64,000 bases of DNA from Nakamurella leprariae (GTDB lineage Bacteria > Actinomycetota > Actinomycetes > Mycobacteriales > Nakamurellaceae): NCBI RefSeq assembly GCF_016918035.1, contig NZ_JAERWK010000029.1, positions 1 through 64,000 of the forward strand. Direction: 5' to 3'. Both the position numbers and the translations under genes were made by a program. Of the stretch, positions 57,069 to 64,000 are shown one piece after another; the stretch's first letter is position 1; every line of letters begins with the position of its first letter. Below the pieces are notes generated by a model that saw nothing but the letters and a program-made list of their open reading frames with translations, was not told where the DNA came from and ran no database searches.

Positions 57069-57673
57069 GGGGCGCGACCGTAACAGAGCTCGGTGTCGCC
57101 GTAGCGACGGGTCCGGACCGCGGTGAACCCGTCCGGCCAGAGGCTCGCGCCGCTCCCGACACCCGGCGCCGGCCTGCCCGCCCGGACCGGGAGGACCCGG
57201 CGTTCCAGCACCACGTCGGCCTCCGGTGCCAGATGACCGTGCTCCGCCGCGGCGGCCAGCACCGCCCGCAGCTCGGCATCCGGCAGGTCGTACGGCGGAT
57301 CGGCGACCAGCAGGTCGGCCGGGGCGGCCGGCGCCGTCCGGACCCAGGTGGCGACGTCGGCGGCGACGACGTCCACCGCGGACCCGACGCGCAGCGCCGC
57401 CACGTTGCGCCGGGCCACCTGCACGGCGGTCCGGTCCTGCTCCACCGCCACCAGGGTCGCGGCTCCACGGGACAGCAACTCCAGGCCCAGTGCGGCCGAG
57501 CCGGCGTACAGGTCGAGCACCCGGGCGCCGTGCAGCACCCCGGCTGCGTCGAGCGCGTTGGCCAGGGCCGCCCGCACCTTCTCCGAGGTCGGGCGGGTCC
57601 GGTCACCCGGTGGCGCCGTCAACCGGGCGCCGCCGAACCGGCCTCCGACGATCCGGGTCACCGGCCGCCCCAC
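57065..57673 (-). CDS. rsmD: 16S rRNA (guanine-966-N2)-methyltransferase RsmD
   Basis: In 202 aa the family start TRIVGGRFGGARL and RPTSEKVREALF-like RPTSEKVRAALAN are present. The SAM motif is VLDLYAGSAALGLE and the catalytic motif is DPPYDLP. A GTG at 57661 would start right at the family beginning and is a fair alternative to 57673. It is coupled to coaD by a 4-bp overlap and lies 37 bp downstream of pyc. Confidence 0.92.
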   Translation of the reverse strand: MGRPVTRIVGGRFGGARLTAPPGDRTRPTSEKVRAALANALDAAGVLHGARVLDLYAGSAALGLELLSRGAATLVAVEQDRTAVQVARRNVAALRVGSAVDVVAADVATWVRTAPAAPADLLVADPPYDLPDAELRAVLAAAAEHGHLAPEADVVLERRVLPVRAGRPAPGVGSGASLWPDGFTAVRTRRYGDTELCYGRAP

Positions 57674-57710
57674 CGGTCCGCCGGCGACCCGGCGCGCCAG
57701 GAGCCCAGCG

Positions 57711-60700
57711 TCACCCGGTTGTCCCGAGGACGAGGATCAGGTCGCCGCCCTCGACCTGCTGGACCGTTTGGATGGCGGTCCGGGTCACGGTGCCTGCCCG
57801 TGGTGCGGTGATGGATGCCTCCATCTTCATGGCCTCGATGGTGGCGACGGTCTGCCCGGTCGTGACCTGCTCGCCCTCGGCGACGATGAGCGACACGACG
57901 CCGGCGAAGGGGGCGGCGACGTGGCCGGGGTGGCCCGGGTCGGCGCGTTCGGTGGTGGGCACGTCGACGTCGACGTTGCGGTCGCGGACCTGCAGCGGGC
58001 GGAGCTGCCCGTTGAGGGTGGTGACCACGGTGCGCAGGCCCCGGTCGTCGGCCTCGCCGATGGCCTCCAGACCGAAGTCCAGTTGCACGCCGGGCTCGAG
58101 GTCGACGGACAGTTCCTCTCCGGCCCGTAGCCCGTAGAGGTAATCCTGGGTCGGGAGCACCGAGATGTCGCCGTGTGCCTCACGTGACGCGCGGAACTCC
58201 CGGTCCGGCGTGGGGAACAGCAGCCGGTTCAGGGTGGGGCGGGGCGCGTCGTCGAGCTGCTTGGCGTCGGCGTCGGACAACTCCCCGACCGGCGCGCGGT
58301 GGGTGCGTCCGGCCAGCGCTCTGGTGCGGAACGGCTCGGGCCAGCCGCCGGGCGGGTCACCCAGGTCGCCGGCCAGGAAGCCGATGACCGAGTCGGGCAG
58401 GTCGAACCGGTCCGGGTCGGCCTCGAAGGCGGCGGGGTCGACGCCGGCACCGACCAGGTGCAGCGCGAGGTCACCGACCACCTTGGACGAGGGGGTGACC
58501 TTGACCAGGTGGCCGAGCATCGCGTCGGCCGCGGCGTACATGGCCTCGATCTGCTCGAACTTGCCGCCCAGGCCGAGCGCGATGGCCTGCTGCCGCAGGT
58601 TGGACAGCTGCCCTCCCGGGATCTCGTGTCGGTACACCCGTCCGGTCGGCGCGGTGAGCCCGGACTCGAACGGCGCGTAGACGGCGCGGACGGCCTCCCA
58701 GTACGGCTCCAGGTCCTGGACCGCGGCCAGTGACAGCCCGGTCGCCTGCGGGGTGTGGTCGGTCGCGGCCACCAGCGCCGACAGCGGCGGCTGGCTGGTG
58801 GTGCCGGCCATCGCGGCGCTGGCGGCGTCGACCGCGTCGACACCGGCTCCGACGGCGGCCAGGTAGGTGGCCAGCTGACCACCGGCGGTGTCGTGGGTGT
58901 GCAGGTGCACCGGCAGGTCGAACCGCTCGCGCAGGGCGCGGACCAGGGTGGACGCCGCCGGCGCCCGGAGCAGGCCGGCCATGTCCTTGATGGCCAGCAC
59001 GTGCGCGCCGGCGTGCACGATCCGCTCGGCCAGGCGCAGGTAGTAGTCCAGGGTGTACAGCCGCTCGTCCGGCGAGGACAGGTCGCCGGTGTAGCACAGC
59101 GCCACCTCGGCGACCGCGGTGCCGGTGGTGTGCACCGCGTCGATGGCCGGCCGCATCTGCTCGACGTCGTTGAGGGCGTCGAAGACGCGGAACACGTCGA
59201 TGCCGCTGCGGGCCGCCTCGGCCACGAACGCGTCGGTCACCGCCGCCGGGTAGGGCGTGTAGCCCACCGTGTTGCGGCCGCGCAGCAGCATCTGCAGGGC
59301 CACGTTGGGCAGCGCGGTGCGCAGCGCGTCCAGGCGCTCCCACGGGTCCTCGGCCAGGAACCGCAGCGCCACGTCGTAGGTGGCCCCGCCCCACGCCTCC
59401 ACCGACAGCAGCTGCGGGGTCAACCGAGCCACCGCCGGGGCCACCGCGACCAGGTCACGGGTGCGGACCCGGGTGGCCAGCAGAGACTGGTGGGCGTCCC
59501 GGAACGTGGTGTCGGTGACGCCCAGCGCCGGCTCGGCCCGCAACCAGGCCGCGAATCCGGCCGGACCCAGCTCCTGCAGTCGCTGTCGCGACCCGGCCGG
59601 GGCGGGTCGGTCCAGGGCGACCGCGGGGAGTTTGTCCCTGGGGTCGACCAGCCCGGCCGGACGCGGCCCGTGCGGCTGGTTGACCGTGACGTCGGCCAGA
59701 TGCGTGAGCAGTCGGGTGCCGCGGTCGGCGGAGCGCCGGGAGACCAGCAGCTGCGGGTGGGTCTCGATGAACGACGTCGGCACGCCGCCCGCGGCGAAGT
59801 CCGGATCGTCCAGCACCGCCTGCAGGAAGCCGATGTTCGTGGCGACCCCGCGGATGCGGAACTCCGCCAGAGCCCGCCGGGCCCGGCGGACCGCGACCGG
59901 CCAGTCCGCGCCCCGACAGGTCAACTTGACCAGCAGCGAGTCGAAGTGCGGGCTGACCTCGGCACCGGCGTGCACGGTACCGCCGTCGATCCGGACCCCA
60001 CTGCCGCCCGGCGACCGGTAGGTGATGATGCGGCCGGTGTCCGGCCGGAACCCGTTGGCCGGGTCCTCGGTGGTGATCCGGCACTGCAGCGCCGCACCCC
60101 GCACCCGGATCCGGTCCTGGGTCAGGCCCAGCTCGACCAGCGTCGCGCCGGCGGCGATGCGCAACTGCGCGGCCACCAGATCGACGTCGGTGATCTCCTC
60201 GGTGACCGTGTGCTCGACCTGGATGCGCGGGTTCATCTCGATGAACACCCAGCGCGCGTCGGGGCCGTCACCCTCGAGCAGGAACTCCACCGTGCCGGCG
60301 TTCACGTACCCGATGTGCCGGGCGAACCGCACCGCGTCGGCGCAGATCGCGTCCCGCACGTCCGGATCCAGGTTCACCGCGGGCGCCACCTCGACCACCT
60401 TCTGGTGCCGGCGCTGCACCGAGCAGTCCCGCTCGAACAGGTGCACCACCCCGGCCGGGTTGCCCTGCGCGTTGGTCGCGTCGGCCAGGATCTGCACCTC
60501 GATGTGCCGGGGCTCGACCACCGCCCGCTCCAGGAACACCGTCGAGTCACCGAACGCCGACTCGGCCTCCCGCATGGCGGTACCCAGCGCCTCGCGGAGG
60601 TCCTCGGCCCGGTCGACCCGCCGCATCCCACGCCCACCACCACCGGCGACCGCCTTCACGAACACCGGGAACCCGATCCCCTGCGCCGCCGCCACCAGCA

Positions 60701-61127
60701 CGTCCACATCGGTCGACGGGGCCGAGGAGTCCAGCACCGGCAGCCCCGCAGCCCGTGCCGCGGCCACTGCGGTCGCCTTGTTCCCGGCCAGCTCCAGCAC
60801 CTCGGCCGGCGGACCCACGAACGTGATCCCCGCCTCCCGGCACGCCCGGGCCAGGTCCGGGTTCTCCGACAGGAAGCCGTACCCCGGGTAGACCGCGTCA
60901 GCGCCCGCGTGCTGGCAGGCCCGGATGACCTCGGCGATGTCCAGATACGCCCGGACCGGATGCCCCTCGACACCGATCACATACGCCTCGTCGGCCTTCT
61001 GCCGGTGCAGCGACCCACGGTCCTCCCGCGGGAACACCGCCACCGACAGCACACCCAACTCGTACGCGGCCCGGAACGCACGGATGGCGATCTCACCCCG
61101 ATTGGCCACCAACACCTTCGAGAACAT
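57711..61127 (-). CDS. pyc: Pyruvate carboxylase
   Basis: ATP-dependent anaplerotic formation of oxaloacetate. The 1138 aa include biotin carboxylase (about 1-450, with KVLVANRGEIAIRAFRA and the GGGGRGMR ATP loop), carboxyltransferase (from about 530, DTTFRDAHQSLLATRVRT), and a biotin carrier with Lys1101 in EAMKMEAS. All parts are on one chain at normal length. I chose the ATG at 61127 with GGGAG upstream. A TAGGTT box at 61283-61278 could be the promoter, giving a leader of about 150 nt. Confidence 0.97.
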   Translation of the reverse strand: MFSKVLVANRGEIAIRAFRAAYELGVLSVAVFPREDRGSLHRQKADEAYVIGVEGHPVRAYLDIAEVIRACQHAGADAVYPGYGFLSENPDLARACREAGITFVGPPAEVLELAGNKATAVAAARAAGLPVLDSSAPSTDVDVLVAAAQGIGFPVFVKAVAGGGGRGMRRVDRAEDLREALGTAMREAESAFGDSTVFLERAVVEPRHIEVQILADATNAQGNPAGVVHLFERDCSVQRRHQKVVEVAPAVNLDPDVRDAICADAVRFARHIGYVNAGTVEFLLEGDGPDARWVFIEMNPRIQVEHTVTEEITDVDLVAAQLRIAAGATLVELGLTQDRIRVRGAALQCRITTEDPANGFRPDTGRIITYRSPGGSGVRIDGGTVHAGAEVSPHFDSLLVKLTCRGADWPVAVRRARRALAEFRIRGVATNIGFLQAVLDDPDFAAGGVPTSFIETHPQLLVSRRSADRGTRLLTHLADVTVNQPHGPRPAGLVDPRDKLPAVALDRPAPAGSRQRLQELGPAGFAAWLRAEPALGVTDTTFRDAHQSLLATRVRTRDLVAVAPAVARLTPQLLSVEAWGGATYDVALRFLAEDPWERLDALRTALPNVALQMLLRGRNTVGYTPYPAAVTDAFVAEAARSGIDVFRVFDALNDVEQMRPAIDAVHTTGTAVAEVALCYTGDLSSPDERLYTLDYYLRLAERIVHAGAHVLAIKDMAGLLRAPAASTLVRALRERFDLPVHLHTHDTAGGQLATYLAAVGAGVDAVDAASAAMAGTTSQPPLSALVAATDHTPQATGLSLAAVQDLEPYWEAVRAVYAPFESGLTAPTGRVYRHEIPGGQLSNLRQQAIALGLGGKFEQIEAMYAAADAMLGHLVKVTPSSKVVGDLALHLVGAGVDPAAFEADPDRFDLPDSVIGFLAGDLGDPPGGWPEPFRTRALAGRTHRAPVGELSDADAKQLDDAPRPTLNRLLFPTPDREFRASREAHGDISVLPTQDYLYGLRAGEELSVDLEPGVQLDFGLEAIGEADDRGLRTVVTTLNGQLRPLQVRDRNVDVDVPTTERADPGHPGHVAAPFAGVVSLIVAEGEQVTTGQTVATIEAMKMEASITAPRAGTVTRTAIQTVQQVEGGDLILVLGTTG

Positions 61128-61381
61128 CGACCACTCCCGTCCCGCAGCGCTCCGTCCACCGACACCACCACCGACCCGCGGCATCGTCGGCGCGCTCGGA
61201 CTCCGCGGCCGACCGACCGGACCGGACCGAGATCGGCGCCGACCCGGCGGGACCCTGGGGCCCGACCGCGTGGAGGCAACCTAGCGGCCGCCCGCGGACC
61301 CGACCAAGACCCCCGGAAGCGCACAGGAACGCGCGCTCAGCCGTGTGTCGGACCGTCCGCGGCTGTCCGCTCCCCTGTCGG

Positions 61382-63769
61382 TCAGCCCTTCTCGAGGTAC
61401 TCCTGCTGCTCGGCGGCGATCACCTCGGAGGCCATCGCGGCGAGTCCCGGTGCGTGGTCCAGTCCGGTGCCGTCGGCGCCGAGCACCTCGGTGGCGTCCA
61501 CCCGGGCCTGCTCGATGATCTCCCGGTCGCGGATCAACGACAGCTGCCGCAGCGCGGTCCACCGACCGGCCTGCGCGGTGCCGAGGACGTTGCCCTCACG
61601 ACGCAGCTGCAGGTCGGCCTCCGCCAGCTGGAACCCGTCGGCGCTGGCCGCGACGGCGGCCAGCCGCCGGCGACCCGAGGACCCGTCGGGCGCCTCGGTG
61701 ACCAGCAGGCAGACGCCCGCAGCGGCGCCCCGACCGACCCGCCCACGCAACTGGTGCAGTTGCGACATACCGAACCGCTCGGCGTCCAGGATCACCATGG
61801 CCGTGGCGTTGGGGACGTCGACGCCCACCTCGATGACCGTGGTGGACACCAGCACGTCGACGTCGCCGGCGGCGAAGGCCCGCATCACGGCGTCCTTGTC
61901 GGCCGCCGGCATCCGCCCGTGCAGCACCCCCAACCGGAGCCCGACCAGTGGGCCGTCGGCCAGCATCGGGGCGATGTCGACCACGGCGAGCGGCGGGCGG
62001 CGCTCCTGCTCGTCCGGGCCGTCGTCGTCCGGCTCGTCGGCGCCGTCCTCGTCCCGGTCCGCAGCCGACCTCCCCCGCGAGCGGACTGCAGCGCCACCCG
62101 GCCGGTCCGCCGACTCGGTCTCGCCGATCCGCGGGCACACCACGAACACCTGGTGACCGGCGGCGACCTCCTCGCGGACCCGGGCCCAGACCCGCTCCAG
62201 CCAGCCGGGCTTCTCCGCCACCGGCACCACCGTGCTGCTGATCGGCGAGCGCCCGGCGGGCAACTCGTCGAGCACAGAGGTCTCCAGGTCGCCGTAGACG
62301 GTCATGGCCACCGTCCGCGGGATCGGTGTCGCGGTCATCACCAGCAGATGCGGCGGATTCCCGTCCGGGTGTCGCGTGCGCAGCCGGTCCCGCTGTTCGA
62401 CCCCGAACCGGTGCTGCTCGTCGACGACGACCAGACCCAGCTGATTGAAGACGACGCCCTCGGACAGCAGGGCATGGGTGCCGACGACGATGCCGGCCTG
62501 ACCGGACGCGATGTCCAGCAACGCCGCCCGTCGCACCGCGGTGGACTGCGACCCGGTCAGCAGGGTGATCTTCGTCGCCCGCGGGGGTGCGCCCAGCTCA
62601 CCGCCCCGACCCAGTGGACCGAGCGTGTTCCGCAACGACCGGGCGTGTTGCGCGGCCAGCACCTCGGTCGGCGCCAGCAGCACAGCCTGCCGACCGGCGT
62701 CCAACACCTGCAGCATCGCGCGCAATGCCACCACCGTCTTGCCGGAGCCCACCTCGCCCTGCAACAGACGGTTCATCGGGTGGATGGTGGCCAGGTCGCG
62801 GGCGATGGTCTCGCCGACGGCCCGTTGCCCGCGCGTGAGCTGGAACGGCAGGTCGGCGTCGAACTCGGCCAGCAACCCGTCCGGGACCACCGGGCAGGGC
62901 TCGGCGGGGTACTCCCGCGCCCGGGCCCGGCGCTGGGCCAGGACCAGCTGCACGGCCAGCGCCTCGTCGTACCGCAGCCGGCGCCGGGCCTGCTCCAGGT
63001 GGTCACCGTCGGCCGGTCGGTGGATGTGCCGGAGCGCGGCAGGCAGATCGGTCAGCCCGCGCGTGGCCAGCAGCACCTCCGGGACCGGGTCGACGATCCG
63101 CACCGCGTCGAGCACCACCCGCACACTGCGCTGCAGCACGGGCTGGGTGATCCCCTCGACCAGCGGATAGACCGGGATGATGCCACCGGCGAAGGACTCG
63201 ACCGTCTCCAGGTCACGGTCGAGATCACCGGCGGCCGTCCCCGGTGCCGGCAGCCCGGCGACCGGCACCGCCGCCTCGCCGGGCAGCAACATGACCGCCG
63301 GCGAGGTCATCTGCAACGCGTTGCGGAACCGGGTCACCTTGCCGGAGAACAGGGCGACCGATCCCGGCGGCAGCCGGCTCGCCCAGAACGGCTGGTTGAA
63401 GAACGAGCAGGTGATGGTGGTGGTGCCGTCGGTGATGGTCATCCGGGTCAGGTGACGCGGACCGCCGCGGGCCCCACCGCGGCGCGGGCCAGACCGGGAG
63501 TCACCGCTGCCGAGCTTGCGCTGGTCGATGGAGACGACCTCGGCCTGAACGGTGGCGCGCTCGTCGACGACCAGGTTGCGCAGGTCCGTCATCCGGCCGC
63601 GCTGCTCGTACTTGCGGGGGTAGCAGCGCAACAGGTCGCCGGCCGTGACCAGGTCGAGCTTGTCGCGCAGCTTGGCCGCCGTGCGCGCGCCGAGCAACGC
63701 GGTCAAGGAGGTTCCCAGGTGGGGGCCCTGCTGCTCCTCCGGTCGGTCCCGACCGCCGCCCGACGTCAT
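61382..63769 (-). CDS. recG: ATP-dependent DNA helicase RecG
   Basis: Remodels stalled forks and branched DNA. In 795 aa the wedge/OB domain fills the first third. Helicase motifs are LLQGEVGSGKTVVALRA (I), VVVDEQHRFGVEQR (II, DEQH), MTATPIPRT (III) and QLRGRVGRG (VI). An acidic Asp/Glu/Arg insert (about 600-625) lies in the second helicase domain. GGAGG lies 6 nt before the ATG at 63769. Confidence 0.96.
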   Translation of the reverse strand: MTSGGGRDRPEEQQGPHLGTSLTALLGARTAAKLRDKLDLVTAGDLLRCYPRKYEQRGRMTDLRNLVVDERATVQAEVVSIDQRKLGSGDSRSGPRRGGARGGPRHLTRMTITDGTTTITCSFFNQPFWASRLPPGSVALFSGKVTRFRNALQMTSPAVMLLPGEAAVPVAGLPAPGTAAGDLDRDLETVESFAGGIIPVYPLVEGITQPVLQRSVRVVLDAVRIVDPVPEVLLATRGLTDLPAALRHIHRPADGDHLEQARRRLRYDEALAVQLVLAQRRARAREYPAEPCPVVPDGLLAEFDADLPFQLTRGQRAVGETIARDLATIHPMNRLLQGEVGSGKTVVALRAMLQVLDAGRQAVLLAPTEVLAAQHARSLRNTLGPLGRGGELGAPPRATKITLLTGSQSTAVRRAALLDIASGQAGIVVGTHALLSEGVVFNQLGLVVVDEQHRFGVEQRDRLRTRHPDGNPPHLLVMTATPIPRTVAMTVYGDLETSVLDELPAGRSPISSTVVPVAEKPGWLERVWARVREEVAAGHQVFVVCPRIGETESADRPGGAAVRSRGRSAADRDEDGADEPDDDGPDEQERRPPLAVVDIAPMLADGPLVGLRLGVLHGRMPAADKDAVMRAFAAGDVDVLVSTTVIEVGVDVPNATAMVILDAERFGMSQLHQLRGRVGRGAAAGVCLLVTEAPDGSSGRRRLAAVAASADGFQLAEADLQLRREGNVLGTAQAGRWTALRQLSLIRDREIIEQARVDATEVLGADGTGLDHAPGLAAMASEVIAAEQQEYLEKG

Positions 63770-63887
63770 CCGCGCTCCTCCGCCGCCCGCCCCGTCCGCC
63801 GCCGACCGGCAGAGCCGGGACCGGCGTGGGTCATTGTGCTCCGGACCCCCGACAGCCGGTCCCCCCACCGGGACCACAGCCGGCCGG

Positions 63888-64000
63888 TCAACTGCCGGGC
63901 AGCGCCGTGATCTCCAGGTCGAACAGCATGCCGCTGGCGTACGCCAGGGAGATGACCTCGCCGGGTCGCCGGGTGTGCACGTGGAAGGCGTGCACCCCGT
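63888..64000 (-). CDS. C-terminus of a gene entering from the right (partial)
   Basis: Thirty-seven codons are visible up to a TGA at 63888-63890: GVHAFHVHTRRPGEVI and then LAYASGMLFDLEITALPGS. The codon use is that of a real gene and the stop lies about 120 bp before recG on the same strand. Too short to identify; in many actinobacteria a DAK-phosphatase or L28 gene lies near here, but this tail does not prove either. Confidence 0.6.
   Translation of the reverse strand, partial: GVHAFHVHTRRPGEVISLAYASGMLFDLEITALPGS

Noticed and set aside
58755-62156. A 1133-codon plus-strand frame across pyc and recG
   Set aside because: It crosses two well-defined genes on the other strand, and the product is Arg/Gly/His-rich without domains.

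Overview
The window is chromosomal DNA of a high-G+C actinobacterium. Four neighbourhoods match actinobacterial gene order: lipB-lipA-DUF4191-RDD-glnA; pyc-rsmD-coaD-sepIVA-yceD-rpmF-rnc-mutM-acyP-smc; dnaG-dgt; and sbcD-sbcC-glyS. A Nakamurella-like relative is my guess; the sequence alone does not settle the genus. Many genes have no Shine-Dalgarno sequence and instead carry a TANNNT box 6-8 nt before the start codon, the actinobacterial signature of leaderless mRNA.

Layout. (1) 1-3598 is an accessory-looking segment: a HicA/HicB toxin-antitoxin pair, an orphan protein, a 700-bp non-coding stretch with operator-like repeats, and a translationally coupled lipoprotein plus trypsin-like protease. 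It ends at the 3' end of a CAU tRNA gene (3599-3673). (2) 3727-7344 holds a lipoprotein divergent from a secreted GH5-CBM2 cellulase, a frameshifted gene, tRNA-Asn and a small membrane protein. (3) 7352-13983 holds a DUF1707 protein, dnaG, dgt, a YdcF-like protein and an M1 peptidase lipoprotein. (4) 14259-32416 is a metabolic island that I read as catabolism of arginine or related guanidino compounds. It has two double-module Lrp/AsnC regulators, an EPSP-synthase-like half protein, an amino-acid ABC importer, a 2-hydroxyacid dehydrogenase, a 2-ketoarginine-decarboxylase-like ThDP enzyme, a ureohydrolase, a zinc alcohol dehydrogenase, an operon of a TIM-barrel protein with a Rieske oxygenase and its reductase, a GABA-type aminotransferase, a LysR regulator and an aminobutyraldehyde-type dehydrogenase. 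(5) 32509-40430 holds glyS, sbcC, sbcD and a membrane pseudokinase. (6) 40558-48920 holds the lipoate genes with an LEA-like membrane protein inserted between lipB and lipA, then DUF4191, RDD, glnA with a candidate GlnR box, YciI, a membrane protein and a small ORF. (7) 48926-64000 holds smc, acyP, mutM, rnc, rpmF, yceD, sepIVA, coaD, rsmD, pyc, recG and the tail of a further gene.

How it fits together. In region 4 the genes can be ordered as uptake, formation of 2-ketoarginine, decarboxylation to 4-guanidinobutyraldehyde, oxidation to 4-guanidinobutyrate, hydrolysis to GABA plus urea, and transamination. The Rieske operon and the EPSPS-like protein are not explained by this known route and are the least understood parts of the window. 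No CRISPR array, insertion sequence, prophage or rRNA operon was seen.
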